A DNA stretch of 64,000 bases from Lysobacteraceae bacterium SCN 69-320 (lineage in GTDB: Bacteria; Pseudomonadota; Gammaproteobacteria; Xanthomonadales; Rhodanobacteraceae), in assembly GCA_001725155.1 (NCBI GenBank), contig MEFP01000016.1, forward strand, positions 1 through 64,000. Reading direction: 5' to 3'. Made by a program: the position numbers and the translations under genes. Each line of letters starts with the position of its first letter. The stretch's first letter is position 1. The notes below the pieces were generated by a model that had not been told where the DNA came from, made no database searches, and worked only from the letters and a program-made list of their open reading frames with translations. This document shows positions 46,113 through 55,917 of the stretch, piece by piece.

Positions 46113-47756
46113 TCACGTCGCCGTCAGTGCGAGGGTGGTCGGTGCCGACTCGATGCGGTTGCGACCGAGGGTCTTGGCGCGATACAGCGCGCCGTCGGCG
46201 CGTGTGACGAGCGCCAGCGCATCCAGCCCGACCTGCGGTATCAGCGCGGCGACGCCGATGCTGACGGTCAGATACGGCGCTGCGCGCGAAGCCGCATGCG
46301 GCAGGGCCAGCCGCGCGACCGCCTGCGCGACGTGCGCGGCCACGGGTTCGGCGTCCGCCAGTGTGCTCTGCGGCAGCAGTACGGCGAACTCCTCGCCGCC
46401 GTAACGCGCGACGCAGTCTTCGGCGCGCCCCAGCGCCTCGTTCAACGCCCGCGCCACCTGACGCAGCGCGTCGTCGCCGGCGAGATGGCCGTAGCTGTCG
46501 TTGTAGCTCTTGAAATCGTCGATATCGAGCAGCAGCAGCGCGAGGCTGTAGCCGTGGCGCAGCGCGCGGCCCCATTCCAGAGCCAGCGCCTCGTCGAAGC
46601 GCCGCCGGTTGGCGATACCGGTCAGGCCATCGCGATGCGACAGCCGCTCCAGTTGCCGGTTCGCCTCGCGCAGATGCCGGTTGGCCTGGCCGAGCGCGGC
46701 GGACTTCTCCTCGACGAGCCGATTGATCTCGCGCAGCCGTTCGTTGGTCGCCGCCAGATGCACGGCGCCGGCGATCTGCTCGGCCAGCGCGTCGAGCATC
46801 TGCCGGTTGACCGCCGACAGCGACTGCGGATCGGAGGCTTCGAGATTGAGCAGGCCGATGAGTTTGCCGCGCAGACGTACCGGCAGCACGTACTCCGCCG
46901 CGACGGCCGGGTTGCCGAGCACGTAGTCGATGTCCTCGATCACGTCGGCCACGTACTGCGACTGGCCGCTGCGGAACGCGCGGCCGATCACGCCGAGCGA
47001 CTCCGGCCAGTCGCCGCCGCAGCGGCCATGGAATACCGAATTGCCCGCATGCGCCTTGAAGCGCAGGCGCGGCTGCTTGCCCTCGACGAGCAGCACGCCG
47101 ACCGACTCCAGCGCAAAGCGTTCGCGCAGGAACCGGGCGATGCGCAGCAGCACTTCGTCCAGGCCATCGGCCTCGATCGCCGTGCGCGACAGTTCGCTGA
47201 GCATGCCGAGCAGTTGCAGCCGCTGGCTCTGCTCGCGGTTCAGGCGTTCGGTCGCGAACATGCCGGCCAGTTGCTCGGCGATCGTCTCGAGCAGGTCGAT
47301 GTCCGTGCCGAAGGCATTGGCGCGCAAGGCCTCGGCGTTGATCACACCCATGACCTCGCCGTGGTGGCGCATCGCGACGCACAACTCCGAGCGCGTACCC
47401 GGCAAGGTTTCGACGTAGTTCGGATGCAGCGCGACGTCGGCGACGTAAAGGGTCCGGCCGTTCGCGGCGACCTCGCCGACGACGCCGCTGCCGAGCTCGC
47501 GGCCGTAGCCGATATGGACATCGCTCGGCAGCTCCGTGTCCAGCGCTTCGCAACGGAAACGGCCGCTGCCGCGGTCGATCGACGCGCAGGCAACGAGCGC
47601 ACAGCCCAGATGCTCGCGCAGCAGCCGCACGATCTGCCGCAGGCGTTCGGACAGTGGGATGTTCTCGGCGACGAGGCGGGCAATACGATGGATCAGCGCG
47701 AGCTGGCTGGCTTCGCGTTCGCGGGACGCGGAATCGCTGATCTCGGACGGCGGCAT
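46113..47756 (-). CDS. GAF-GAF-GGDEF diguanylate cyclase
   Basis: 547 residues from ATG 47756. Two GAF-like sensory domains (about 20-165 and 190-345) are followed by a coiled-coil linker (NERLREINRLVEEKSAALGQ) and a GGDEF domain (about 385-540). The active-site motif is YGGEEFAV, so cyclase activity is expected, and the allosteric I-site RAED lies five residues before it, suggesting c-di-GMP product inhibition. It has no transmembrane segment and should be cytoplasmic. It is monocistronic, just downstream of the end of the his operon. Confidence 0.93.
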   Translation of the reverse strand: MPPSEISDSASREREASQLALIHRIARLVAENIPLSERLRQIVRLLREHLGCALVACASIDRGSGRFRCEALDTELPSDVHIGYGRELGSGVVGEVAANGRTLYVADVALHPNYVETLPGTRSELCVAMRHHGEVMGVINAEALRANAFGTDIDLLETIAEQLAGMFATERLNREQSQRLQLLGMLSELSRTAIEADGLDEVLLRIARFLRERFALESVGVLLVEGKQPRLRFKAHAGNSVFHGRCGGDWPESLGVIGRAFRSGQSQYVADVIEDIDYVLGNPAVAAEYVLPVRLRGKLIGLLNLEASDPQSLSAVNRQMLDALAEQIAGAVHLAATNERLREINRLVEEKSAALGQANRHLREANRQLERLSHRDGLTGIANRRRFDEALALEWGRALRHGYSLALLLLDIDDFKSYNDSYGHLAGDDALRQVARALNEALGRAEDCVARYGGEEFAVLLPQSTLADAEPVAAHVAQAVARLALPHAASRAAPYLTVSIGVAALIPQVGLDALALVTRADGALYRAKTLGRNRIESAPTTLALTAT

Positions 47757-47880
47757 CCTGCGCCCCTGACGACGCGTTGCACGGAGTCTAGCAAGCTTTT
47801 TCCGACGCGCTGAGCGGTCGAAAAGCAAGCCGGCTCCGCGTCGCGGACCGGCCGACAGGCGGCACGACCGCAGCGCGGGA

Positions 47881-47910
47881 AGCGGCCTCCGCCTTGCGGT
47901 CGAGGCCGCT
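47881..47910 (-). terminator. Hairpin at the end of the his operon
   Basis: AGCGGCCTC (47881-47889) and GAGGCCGCT (47902-47910) form a perfect 9-bp stem with a 12-nt loop, beginning at the hisIE stop codon. It is the likely terminator, though no T-tract follows. Confidence 0.55.
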
Positions 47911-48517
47911 AGCGATACCGCCGCTGCAGCTCGGCGATCGCATCGGCCAGCGACAGGCCGCGCGCACGCAGCAGCACGGTCAGATGGAACAGCAGATCCG
48001 CGGCCTCGCCGACCAGCGCGGCCTCGTCCTGGGCGACGGCGGCCAGCGCGGTTTCCACTCCCTCCTCGCCGACCTTCTGCGCGATGCGGCGCAGGCCGCT
48101 TTCGAACAGCTGCGTCGTGTAGCTGCCGGCCGGACGCTCGCGCTCGCGCGCGGCGACCAGCGCATCGAGCCGGTCGAGGAATCCGGCCGTCGGCACGGCC
48201 GCGTCACCGAAGCAGCTGTCGCTGCCGAGATGGCAGGTCGGCCCCTGCGGTTCGGCAAGCAGCAGCAGTGCATCGCGGTCGCAATCGGTCATGACCTCGC
48301 GCAGCAGCAGCCAGTGCTGCGAGCTCTCGCCCTTGGTCCACAGCCGCTGCCTGCTGCGGCTGTAGAACGTCACGCGGCCCTGCGCCAGGGTCGCGCGCAG
48401 CGCTTCCTCGTTCATCCAGCCCTGCATCAGCACGACGCCGCTGCGCCAGTGCTGCACGATGGCCGGCAGCAGGCCGTCGCCCTTGTTCCAGTCCAGGCTG
48501 GCCGGATCGAGGATCAT
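47909..48517 (-). CDS. hisIE: Bifunctional phosphoribosyl-AMP cyclohydrolase / phosphoribosyl-ATP pyrophosphatase
   Basis: 202 residues. The N-terminal HisI domain (1-105) has the metal-binding [23 protein letters not shown] and [10 protein letters not shown]. The C-terminal HisE domain (115-202) has [14 protein letters not shown] and [13 protein letters not shown]. Together they perform steps 2 and 3 of histidine synthesis. It is the last gene of the operon and overlaps hisF by 4 nt. Confidence 0.97.
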   Translation of the reverse strand: MILDPASLDWNKGDGLLPAIVQHWRSGVVLMQGWMNEEALRATLAQGRVTFYSRSRQRLWTKGESSQHWLLLREVMTDCDRDALLLLAEPQGPTCHLGSDSCFGDAAVPTAGFLDRLDALVAARERERPAGSYTTQLFESGLRRIAQKVGEEGVETALAAVAQDEAALVGEAADLLFHLTVLLRARGLSLADAIAELQRRYR

Positions 48518-49284
48518 GGCCGCACCGCCAGTCCCTGCGCACGCAGATGGGCCTTGAGCGCGGGAATCGCGACCTGGCCCGAATGGAATACGCTGGCCGC
48601 CAGCGCCGCGTCGACATCGGCCTCGGCGAACACCGCGGCGAAATGTTCCGCCGTGCCGGCGCCGCCGGAAGCGACCAGCGGCACCGTGCAGCGCGCACGC
48701 GCGGCGCGCAGCTGTTCGAGGTCATAGCCTTCGCGCACGCCGTCTGCGCCCATGCAGTTCAGCACGACCTCGCCGGCGCCGAGCGCGATCGCCTGTTCGA
48801 TCCAGTCCAGGGTCGGCTGCGCCAGCGCGCGCGTGTGCTGCGGATCGCCGCTGTACTGGCGCACGCGCCATTGACCGTCGGCATCGCGCAGACTGTCGAT
48901 GCCGACGACGACGCACTGCACGCCGAACGCATCGGCCAGCTCGTTGATCAGCGCCGGCCGCGCGAGTGCCGGCGAATTGATCGAGATCTTGTCGGCGCCG
49001 GCCTGCAGCACGGCGCGCGCGCCGTCCACGCTGGCGATGCCGCCGGCGACGCAGAACGGAATGTCGATGGCCGCGGCGACGCGCGCGATCCAGGCGCAGT
49101 CGACCTCGCGCCCCTGCGGACTGGCGGTGATGTCGTAGAACACGAGCTCGTCGGCGCCATCGTCGCGATAGCGCAGCGCGAGATCGAGAATGTCGCCGAC
49201 GTCGCGGTGGTCGCGGAAACGCACGCCCTTGACGACGCGGCCGTCGCGCACGTCCAGGCACGGAATCAGGCGCCGCGTCAGCAT
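48514..49284 (-). CDS. hisF: Imidazole glycerol phosphate synthase cyclase subunit
   Basis: 256 residues from ATG 49284, a (beta/alpha)8 barrel. The N-terminus [18 protein letters not shown] includes the catalytic Asp near residue 11; the second Asp lies in [10 protein letters not shown], and phosphate loops are present in [12 protein letters not shown]. It makes IGP and AICAR with HisH supplying ammonia. It overlaps hisA by 7 nt (ATGCTGA). Confidence 0.97.
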   Translation of the reverse strand: MLTRRLIPCLDVRDGRVVKGVRFRDHRDVGDILDLALRYRDDGADELVFYDITASPQGREVDCAWIARVAAAIDIPFCVAGGIASVDGARAVLQAGADKISINSPALARPALINELADAFGVQCVVVGIDSLRDADGQWRVRQYSGDPQHTRALAQPTLDWIEQAIALGAGEVVLNCMGADGVREGYDLEQLRAARARCTVPLVASGGAGTAEHFAAVFAEADVDAALAASVFHSGQVAIPALKAHLRAQGLAVRP

Positions 49285-50006
49285 GCCAGCGCCGCCGCCA
49301 GATCGAGATGGCCGTCGAGCAGACTGCGGCCGAGCACGACGCCGGCCAGGCCGAGATCGCGCACGGCGCGGATGTCGGCCACGTCGCGCACGCCGCCGGA
49401 AGCCTGTACCTGCAGACTCGGCGCGAGCCGGCGCAGATGCGCGTACAGCGCGAGATTCGGCCCGGCCAGCATGCCGTCGCGATGAATGTCGGTGCACAGC
49501 ACGTGGACCGCACCCGCGGCTGCGTAGCGCGGTGCGAGTTCTTCCAGGGTCGGCGCCTCGCTGCGCGTCCAGCCTTCGCTGGGCAGACGCCAGACGCCGT
49601 TTTCGGCGCGCGTGTCCAGCGCAATGCACAGCCGCTGCGTGCCATGGTCGGCCAGCCACTGCTGCACGCGCTCGGGCTCGCGCACGGCGACGCTGCCGAG
49701 CACGACGCGGGACACGCCCGCATCGAACAGGCGCCGCAGATCGTCCTCGCTGCGCACGCCGCCGCCGGCCTGTATCTGCAGGGCGCTGCCGGCCAAGGCT
49801 TCGATCAGGCGGAAATTCGCCGCCGTGCCGCTGCGCGCGCCGTCGAGGTCGACGACGTGCAGCCACGCCGCGCCGGCCGCAGCGTAGTCGGTCGCCAGAC
49901 GCAGCGGATCGGCGCGATAGCTCGTCTGCTGCGCATAGTCGCCCTGGCGCAGGCGCACGACATGGCCGTCGCGCAGGTCGATCGCGGGAATGACGTCGAA
50001 GCTCAT
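49278..50006 (-). CDS. hisA: ProFAR isomerase
   Basis: 242 residues, a barrel related to HisF by duplication. It carries out the Amadori isomerisation of ProFAR. Landmarks are [20 protein letters not shown], with the catalytic Asp near residue 8, VDLDGARSG, and the phosphate motif [12 protein letters not shown]. It overlaps hisH by 4 nt. Confidence 0.97.
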   Translation of the reverse strand: MSFDVIPAIDLRDGHVVRLRQGDYAQQTSYRADPLRLATDYAAAGAAWLHVVDLDGARSGTAANFRLIEALAGSALQIQAGGGVRSEDDLRRLFDAGVSRVVLGSVAVREPERVQQWLADHGTQRLCIALDTRAENGVWRLPSEGWTRSEAPTLEELAPRYAAAGAVHVLCTDIHRDGMLAGPNLALYAHLRRLAPSLQVQASGGVRDVADIRAVRDLGLAGVVLGRSLLDGHLDLAAALAC

Positions 50007-50593
50007 AGGCTCAGGAAGTTCTTCAGCAACAGGGAACCGACCGCGGCAGAGCGTTCCGGATGGAACTGCATGCCGAAGAAATTAGCGTTTTGCACAATAG
50101 CGGAAAACTCGGAACCGTGGCGGCAGCCGGCCAGGGTCCACGGTCCCGCCGGCGCCGCATAACCGTGCACGAAATACGCGTAGGCGTCTTCGGGCAGGCC
50201 CGCGAACAACGGATGAGCGCGCTGCGGCAGCAGCCGGTTCCAGCCCATGTGCGGCACGCGCAGGCCCGGCGCGGCCGGCAGCTTGTGCACGGCGGCCGGA
50301 ATCAGGCCCAGGCATGGCGTGTCGGCCTCGGCCGAACGCGCGAACAGCAGCTGCATGCCGAGACAGACGCCGAGCACGGGCTGTCGCAGCGACCGGAGCG
50401 TATCGACCAGATCGAACTCGGCCAGCCGCCGCATGGCCGGCCCGGCCGCGCCGACGCCGGGCAGGATCACGTGGCTCGCGGCGCGGATGCGCGCGGCGTC
50501 CGTGGTCAGCGGCGCATCGACGCCGAGCCGCTGCAGCGCACAGCGCACCGAGCCGATGTTGGTGCCGCCGCCATCGACCAGGACGACGCTCAC
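50003..50593 (-). CDS. hisH: Imidazole glycerol phosphate synthase glutaminase subunit
   Basis: 196 residues, class I glutamine amidotransferase. The catalytic Cys is in [11 protein letters not shown], the His and Glu are in [15 protein letters not shown], and the N-terminal [15 protein letters not shown] is conserved. It hydrolyses glutamine and channels ammonia to HisF. It overlaps hisB by 4 nt. Confidence 0.97.
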   Translation of the reverse strand: MSVVLVDGGGTNIGSVRCALQRLGVDAPLTTDAARIRAASHVILPGVGAAGPAMRRLAEFDLVDTLRSLRQPVLGVCLGMQLLFARSAEADTPCLGLIPAAVHKLPAAPGLRVPHMGWNRLLPQRAHPLFAGLPEDAYAYFVHGYAAPAGPWTLAGCRHGSEFSAIVQNANFFGMQFHPERSAAVGSLLLKNFLSL

Positions 50594-51690
50594 AGCGTCC
50601 CCTTGGTGCTCGGCAGATCGGCGCCGTCGCGGCGCAGCGCCGCACGCAGCGCGCGCGCGGCCGCCTTGAAACAGGCCTCGACCATGTGATGTGCGTTGTC
50701 GCCGCGCACGGCCAGATGCAGGTTCGCGCCGAGGCCGTCGCAGAGCGAGCGGAAGAAATGCGGAACGAGCTCGGTCGGCAGATCACCGACGCGTTCGCGG
50801 GGAAACGCACCGTCGAACACGAAGCAGGCGCGGCCCGACAGATCCAGGGCGGCGCGCGCGAGGGTTTCGTCCATCGGCAAGGTGATCGCGACGGACGCGG
50901 GGTCCGCCGGTTCGACCGCATCGCCGTAGCGGCCTATGCCGCGTTTGTCGCCGAGTGCCTGACGCAGCGCCTGCCCCAGCGCCAGCGCGCAGTCCTCGAC
51001 CGTGTGGTGCTCGTCGATGTGCGTATCGCCGGCGCAGGTCAGCGACAGCGCGATGCCGGCATGCTTGCCGATCTGCTCGAGCATGTGGTCGAAGAAACCC
51101 AGGCCGGTCGCGACGACCGCATCGGCGCTGCGATCCAGATCGACGCGCACGCGGATGCGCGTCTCGCGCGTGTCGCGTTGAACTTCAGCCGTGCGCGGCG
51201 CGGCGCACAAGGTCTGCGCGATCGCGGCCCAGTCCCATTCGCCGTCGCCGAGGCGAAAGCCGCGCACTCCGAGGTTCGCCGCGAACTCGATGTCGGTCGC
51301 CCGGTCGCCGACCATGGCCGAGCCTCCCCGGCTCCAGCCGTCATCGGCCAGATAAGTCCGCATCAATCCGGTCCCGGGCTTGCGCGTCGGCAGGTTGTCG
51401 TGGGGAAAGCTGCGGTCGATCAGCACGTCGGCGAACGGCACGCCCTGCGATTCGAACACCTGCAGCATGAGCCGGTGCGGGCCCCAGAACTGCGCCTCGG
51501 GAAAGCTGTCCCCGCCGAGGCCGTCCTGGTTGGTCACCATGACGAGCACATAGCCGGCTTCGACGCAGCGGCGCAGCGCCGGGATCACGCCGGGCAGGAA
51601 CGCGAGCTTGTCGTAGGCGTCGATCTGCTGATCGGGCGGCTCGACGATCAGTGTGCCGTCGCGGTCGACGAACAGGTATTTCCGGCTCAT
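50590..51690 (-). CDS. hisB: Bifunctional histidinol-phosphatase / imidazoleglycerol-phosphate dehydratase
   Basis: 366 residues. The N-terminal HAD phosphatase (1-165) has motif [12 protein letters not shown] and [14 protein letters not shown]. The C-terminal IGP dehydratase (175-366) has the manganese/zinc motifs [11 protein letters not shown] and [13 protein letters not shown]. In E. coli HisB a Cys-rich zinc loop (CPHLPADECDC) precedes the RKP motif; here that segment reads [12 protein letters not shown] without Cys, so phosphatase zinc binding is probably absent. It overlaps hisC by 4 nt. Confidence 0.96.
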   Translation of the reverse strand: MSRKYLFVDRDGTLIVEPPDQQIDAYDKLAFLPGVIPALRRCVEAGYVLVMVTNQDGLGGDSFPEAQFWGPHRLMLQVFESQGVPFADVLIDRSFPHDNLPTRKPGTGLMRTYLADDGWSRGGSAMVGDRATDIEFAANLGVRGFRLGDGEWDWAAIAQTLCAAPRTAEVQRDTRETRIRVRVDLDRSADAVVATGLGFFDHMLEQIGKHAGIALSLTCAGDTHIDEHHTVEDCALALGQALRQALGDKRGIGRYGDAVEPADPASVAITLPMDETLARAALDLSGRACFVFDGAFPRERVGDLPTELVPHFFRSLCDGLGANLHLAVRGDNAHHMVEACFKAAARALRAALRRDGADLPSTKGTL

Positions 51691-52754
51691 GCGGCCACCT
51701 CGACGTTGCGCAGCGCCGCGAGCACGGCGCGATTTTCCGCCGGCGTGCCGACGGAAACACGCAGGCAGTCGGCCAGGCCGCGATAACGCGTGACGTCGCG
51801 CACGACGATGCCGGCCCGGCGCAGTTGCGCATAAATCGCTGCCGCATCGCGCCAGCGCACGCAGAGGAAATTCGCCGCCGAAGGCAACACCGCGACGACC
51901 TCGGGCAAGGCCGCGAGTTCGCCGCGCAGCCATTCGCGCTGCTCGCGCAGCACGGCGATGCGCCGGCGGGTTTCCACGAGTGCAGCGGCATCGGTCGCCG
52001 CCAGCGCCGCGGCGATGCTGGCTGCCGGCAGCGGATACGGCGCGAGGATGCGGCGCAGCAAGGTGATGACCGGCGCGGCCGCGAGCAATACGCCGACGCG
52101 CGCGCCGGCCAGGGCATGCGCCTTGGACAAGGTGCGCAGCACGGCGACATGATCGTTGCCGGCGATCAGCGCGCTGGCGCTGGCCGTGTCGGCGAACTCG
52201 ACATACGCCTCGTCGACGACGAGCAGCGCGCGGCCGCGCAACGCCTGCGCCAGATGCGCCAGCGCCGCGGGAGCGGCCGGCGCGCCGCTGGGATTGTTCG
52301 GCGTACAGACGAAGACGAGCCTGACCTGCTGGGTCAGCGCCGCAAGCACACCGTCCACGTCGAGCGAAAAGTCGTCGCCGAGCGGCGCCTGCACGACGGC
52401 CGCGCCCTGCACCGCCGCGGCAACCGCGTACATGCCGAACGTCGGCGGCGACACGAGCACTGCGTCCGTGCCGGCGCGGCAGAACGCACGCACGAGCAGG
52501 TCGATCGCTTCGTCGCTGCCGCGACCGAGGAGCACCTGTTCCGGCGCAACCTCGTACAGCGCGGCCAGCCGGTTCACGAGCGCGGCCGGCTGCGGGTCGG
52601 GATAGCGGTTGAGCCCCTCGCCCGCCTCATTGGCCGGCGACCACGGCGATTCGTTCGCATTGAGCAGCACGCGGCCGCCGTCGGCTTCCATGCGCGCCGA
52701 GGAATACGGCGTCAGCGCGCGGATTTCGGCGCGGGCCAGATCGAGCACGTTCAT
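51687..52754 (-). CDS. hisC: Histidinol-phosphate aminotransferase
   Basis: 355 residues, fold-type I PLP enzyme. [10 protein letters not shown] near the N-terminus, [21 protein letters not shown] with the Asp that contacts the cofactor, and the PLP lysine in [15 protein letters not shown] identify it. It transaminates imidazole acetol phosphate. It overlaps hisD by 4 nt. Confidence 0.97.
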   Translation of the reverse strand: MNVLDLARAEIRALTPYSSARMEADGGRVLLNANESPWSPANEAGEGLNRYPDPQPAALVNRLAALYEVAPEQVLLGRGSDEAIDLLVRAFCRAGTDAVLVSPPTFGMYAVAAAVQGAAVVQAPLGDDFSLDVDGVLAALTQQVRLVFVCTPNNPSGAPAAPAALAHLAQALRGRALLVVDEAYVEFADTASASALIAGNDHVAVLRTLSKAHALAGARVGVLLAAAPVITLLRRILAPYPLPAASIAAALAATDAAALVETRRRIAVLREQREWLRGELAALPEVVAVLPSAANFLCVRWRDAAAIYAQLRRAGIVVRDVTRYRGLADCLRVSVGTPAENRAVLAALRNVEVAA

Positions 52755-54067
52755 GCCGGCACCGCCTGCAGCCGCTGCAGCCGCAGCCCGACCGCACGCT
52801 CGTGCGCGTGCAGGCCTTCGGCCCCGGCCAGGATCTGCGCGCAGGGGCCTATCGCCTGCAGGCCCGCCGGCGTGAGTTCCTGCACCGTGACGAGCTTGAG
52901 GAAACTCGCGACCGACACGCCGCTCCAGGCCCGCGCATAGCCGTAGGTCGGCAGTACGTGGTTGGTGCCGCTGCAGTAGTCGCCGACCGCTTCGGGCGAC
53001 CAGGCACCGAGGAACACCGAGCCCGCATTGACGACGGCCGGCAGCAGCGCGCGCGGCGCGACGACGTTGAGAATCAGATGTTCCGGCGCATACGCGTTGC
53101 TGATCGCGACGGCTTCGGCGAGATCGGCGACCTCGATCAGACGCGCATGGGTCAGCGCCTGCCGTGCCAGTGCGGCGCGGGGCAGCTCCGCCAGTTGTTC
53201 CTCCACCGCCGCAGCGACCGAATCGAGCAGCGGCACCGACGGCGACAGCAGCACCACCTGCGAGTCGCTGCCGTGTTCGGCCTGCGACAGCAGGTCGGCG
53301 GCGACGAACGCCGCATCGGCGTCGGCGTCGGCGATGACCAGCACCTCGGACGGCCCGGCCGGCAGGTCGATGGCCGCGCCGGCCGGATCGTTGGCGACCT
53401 GGCGCTTGGCCTCGGTGACCCAGGCGTTGCCGGGCCCGAACAGCTTGTCGCAGCGCGGCACGCTTTCGGTGCCGTAGGCCATGGCCGCGATGGCCTGCGC
53501 ACCGCCGAGCTTGAACACGCGCGTGACGCCGCACAGCTGCGCCGTGTACAGCACGGTCGCATCACAGCTGCCATCGGCGCCGGCCGGCGTGCACAGCACG
53601 ACATCGCCGCAGCCGGCCAGCTGCGCCGGCACGGCCAGCATCAGCACGGTCGACGGCAACGGCGCGGTGCCGGACGGCACATACAGGCCGACCCGACGCA
53701 GCGGCCGCAGCACGCGTTCGCAGATCACGCCGGGCGCGGTCTCCACGCGCACCGGCGCGGGCGCGCCGGCCGCATGGAAGCGCGCGATGCGCTCGCGCGC
53801 CTCGGCGATCGCCGCGCGCAATTCCGGCGCGACCTGCGCCGCCGCCGCGGCGAACTCCTCCGCCGTGACTTCGAGCGCATCGAGTTCGCAGCCGTCGTAG
53901 CGCCGCGTCAGCGCGCGCAAGGTCGCGTCGCCGTCGGCGCGCACCTGGGCGATCAGCCGCTTCACGGTCGCGCGGCGCGCAGCCGCCTCGACCGGCGCCT
54001 GCGCCGGCCGCTGCAAGGCCGCGGCCCGCGCGGCCGCATCCAGTTCCTTCCATGCCAACCGCTTCAT
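52751..54067 (-). CDS. hisD: Histidinol dehydrogenase
   Basis: 438 residues. It oxidises histidinol to histidine in two NAD steps using zinc. Landmarks are [68 protein letters not shown] with zinc ligands Gln and His, and [13 protein letters not shown]. It overlaps hisG by 4 nt. Confidence 0.98.
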   Translation of the reverse strand: MKRLAWKELDAAARAAALQRPAQAPVEAAARRATVKRLIAQVRADGDATLRALTRRYDGCELDALEVTAEEFAAAAAQVAPELRAAIAEARERIARFHAAGAPAPVRVETAPGVICERVLRPLRRVGLYVPSGTAPLPSTVLMLAVPAQLAGCGDVVLCTPAGADGSCDATVLYTAQLCGVTRVFKLGGAQAIAAMAYGTESVPRCDKLFGPGNAWVTEAKRQVANDPAGAAIDLPAGPSEVLVIADADADAAFVAADLLSQAEHGSDSQVVLLSPSVPLLDSVAAAVEEQLAELPRAALARQALTHARLIEVADLAEAVAISNAYAPEHLILNVVAPRALLPAVVNAGSVFLGAWSPEAVGDYCSGTNHVLPTYGYARAWSGVSVASFLKLVTVQELTPAGLQAIGPCAQILAGAEGLHAHERAVGLRLQRLQAVPA

Positions 54068-54963
54068 GCGAGCATCTTCTCCACCGGCAATACGAGCATG
54101 CGACGCGCGCCGGCCCGGCGCATGTCTTCCAGATGCTGCCAGGTGATCGCACCGTGGCAGACGGCCTGCAGCGCGACCTCGTCGACGCTGCCCTCGATAC
54201 TCGTGACGGTCGGCTGCTGGCCCGGCGGCAGCAGCCGCGTGACGCCGGCCAGCGCCGCTCGCGTGGTCTGCAGCAATACGAGCTTGGATTCGCGCACCTG
54301 GATCACGCCGTCGATGCGACGCAGCAGCAGTTCCTGCAGTTCGCCGCGCTCGTCGGGCGGCGCCACGGGCGCGCCGGCCAGCACGGCCTCGCTGTCGAGA
54401 ATGCCGACGACTTCGCGCAGCTGATTGGCCTGCAGGGTCGCGCCGCTGGACACGAGATCACAGATCGCATCGGCTGTGCCCAGGCGCGGCGCAATTTCCA
54501 CCGATCCCGACAGCACGACGATCTTCGCCTCGACACCGGCAGCAGCCAGCCAGGCGCCGGTCAGCGCCGGATACGTGGTCGCGATGCGCAGGCCCTGCAG
54601 CGCCGCGCTGCCGGCGTATTCCTGTTCCTGCGGCAAGGCGATGGCCAGGCGGCAGCGGCCGAAGCCCAGCGGCAGCAATTCGCGCAGCGCGACCGCCTCG
54701 CCGCGGCTGCGCGCCGCGGCCTGCTGCTCGGCCAGCACGTTGCGTCCGACGATGCCGAGGTCGCAGACGCCATCGGCAATCAGTCCCGGAATGTCGTCGT
54801 CGCGCACGAGCAGCAGGTCGATCGCCAGGCTTTCGCCGAAGCAGAACAGCTTGTCGCGGCTCTGCCGGAACTTCAGGCCGCAGCGCGCGAGCAGATCCTG
54901 CGAGACGTCGGCCAGCCGGCCCGACTTCTGCACCGCGATGCGCAGCCGGTCGCGTGTTTTCAT
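54064..54963 (-). CDS. hisG: ATP phosphoribosyltransferase (long form)
   Basis: 299 residues, the same length as E. coli HisG, so the self-contained long form with a C-terminal ACT-like regulatory domain that binds histidine. It catalyses the committed step of the pathway. Landmarks are [56 protein letters not shown] loop residues near 165 and the C-terminal [16 protein letters not shown]. It overlaps the regulator gene by 4 nt. Confidence 0.97.
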   Translation of the reverse strand: MKTRDRLRIAVQKSGRLADVSQDLLARCGLKFRQSRDKLFCFGESLAIDLLLVRDDDIPGLIADGVCDLGIVGRNVLAEQQAAARSRGEAVALRELLPLGFGRCRLAIALPQEQEYAGSAALQGLRIATTYPALTGAWLAAAGVEAKIVVLSGSVEIAPRLGTADAICDLVSSGATLQANQLREVVGILDSEAVLAGAPVAPPDERGELQELLLRRIDGVIQVRESKLVLLQTTRAALAGVTRLLPPGQQPTVTSIEGSVDEVALQAVCHGAITWQHLEDMRRAGARRMLVLPVEKMLA

Positions 54964-55361
54964 GAGGAACTCCTGCTGCGAGTGCGCGGCGCGGGCGCGC
55001 GGCGATCGGTCGATGCCGGCGCAGCGCCGCGGCGGCGCGCCGGCTTGGGCAGCGGCGGCAATGCCTCGTGCGCGACGACGGCGAGATAACCGCCGTTGCC
55101 CTGCTGCAGGAAGCGCGCGACGCGGCCTATGGTCGTGACGCTGACCGAGGTTCGGTCGTGGATCTCGCGATAGGCGTAGCCGGCCAGCAGATAGGGCACC
55201 ACGCGCCAGCGGTCGACCAGCGCCTCGAGCTCGGCCGGCGTGCAGAGGTCGCGCAGGAAAGCCAGCATCTCCGCCGGCGTATCCAGCGAGAGCAAGGCCC
55301 GGCACAGGCTTTCCTCGGGCGGAACCGGCGTGTTTTCGGGCTCGAGATAGCGTCGCTTCAT
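54960..55361 (-). CDS. TrpR/YerC-type repressor, probable regulator of the his operon
   Basis: 133 residues. The core (25-95) has the TrpR-fold tetrad: LCTPAELEALVDRWRVVPYL, then the HTH AYREIHDRTSVSVTTIGRVA, ending LQQGNGGYLAVV, as in YerC/YecD proteins. The C-terminal 30 residues are Arg/Pro/Ser-rich and probably unstructured. As first gene of the his operon it is likely to bind the dyad next to its own start codon and repress hisG onward, perhaps with histidine as corepressor (inferred). No Shine-Dalgarno sequence precedes the ATG. It is translationally coupled to hisG (ATGA overlap). Confidence 0.85.
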   Translation of the reverse strand: MKRRYLEPENTPVPPEESLCRALLSLDTPAEMLAFLRDLCTPAELEALVDRWRVVPYLLAGYAYREIHDRTSVSVTTIGRVARFLQQGNGGYLAVVAHEALPPLPKPARRRGAAPASTDRRAPAPRTRSRSSS

Positions 55362-55366
55362 GATTC

Positions 55367-55426
55367 AATGTAATAACGCATTAGAACAGTCCGGCGACTC
55401 TAGCGCAGGCTGACGCGGGATGTAAA
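55367..55426 (-). promoter_or_regulatory. Candidate his promoter and repressor operator
   Basis: Reading on the minus strand, a -35-like TTTACA (55421-55426) and a -10-like TAGAGT (55397-55402) are 18 bp apart. Between the -10 and the first codon is the dyad with AATG (55367-55370) and CATT (55379-55382), inside an AT-rich patch. It overlaps the expected start site region, ideal for a repressor. The rest of 55362-55917 holds no gene that I can support. Confidence 0.5.
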
Positions 55427-55917
55427 CCGTGGGGCGCCGGCAGCCGGAAACCGGAAGGAACCGGCAGTCGTGATAACCGGTGGCGCTGAAACGGGAAGCC
55501 GTCTGCCCGCACAGCGAAAACCCATCCCCTCCATCGCCCTCCGCCCTGTTGGGCGCTCGCAGTCGCCAGTGCGGCGGCTTCGAGCGGCGACTCACTTGCC
55601 CCCTTGCGAGCGGGGCGGCTGCCGCTCCTGCGATTCCCGATTCCCCGACCCTGCCACGACACAATTTGTTGCAGCCGGACGCCGCCACCGTCGCGACCGC
55701 ACAACGGCACGACGACGTCGCCGTACAACCCGTCAAATCAAGCAATTGGCGCCGGGTCCTGCCCAGGGGTACCGCATCGCCGGCGCGATTCGCGCGCCAC
55801 CGGCCCACCGCCCGCGCCGATGCACGTTCGGCAACTCCGCGGTCGCGCGTTGATCGAAAGCGGGGGCTGGCCGTGATCCTGCATGAGCCCGTCGACAGCG
55901 GCGAAACGGAGCGTTGC

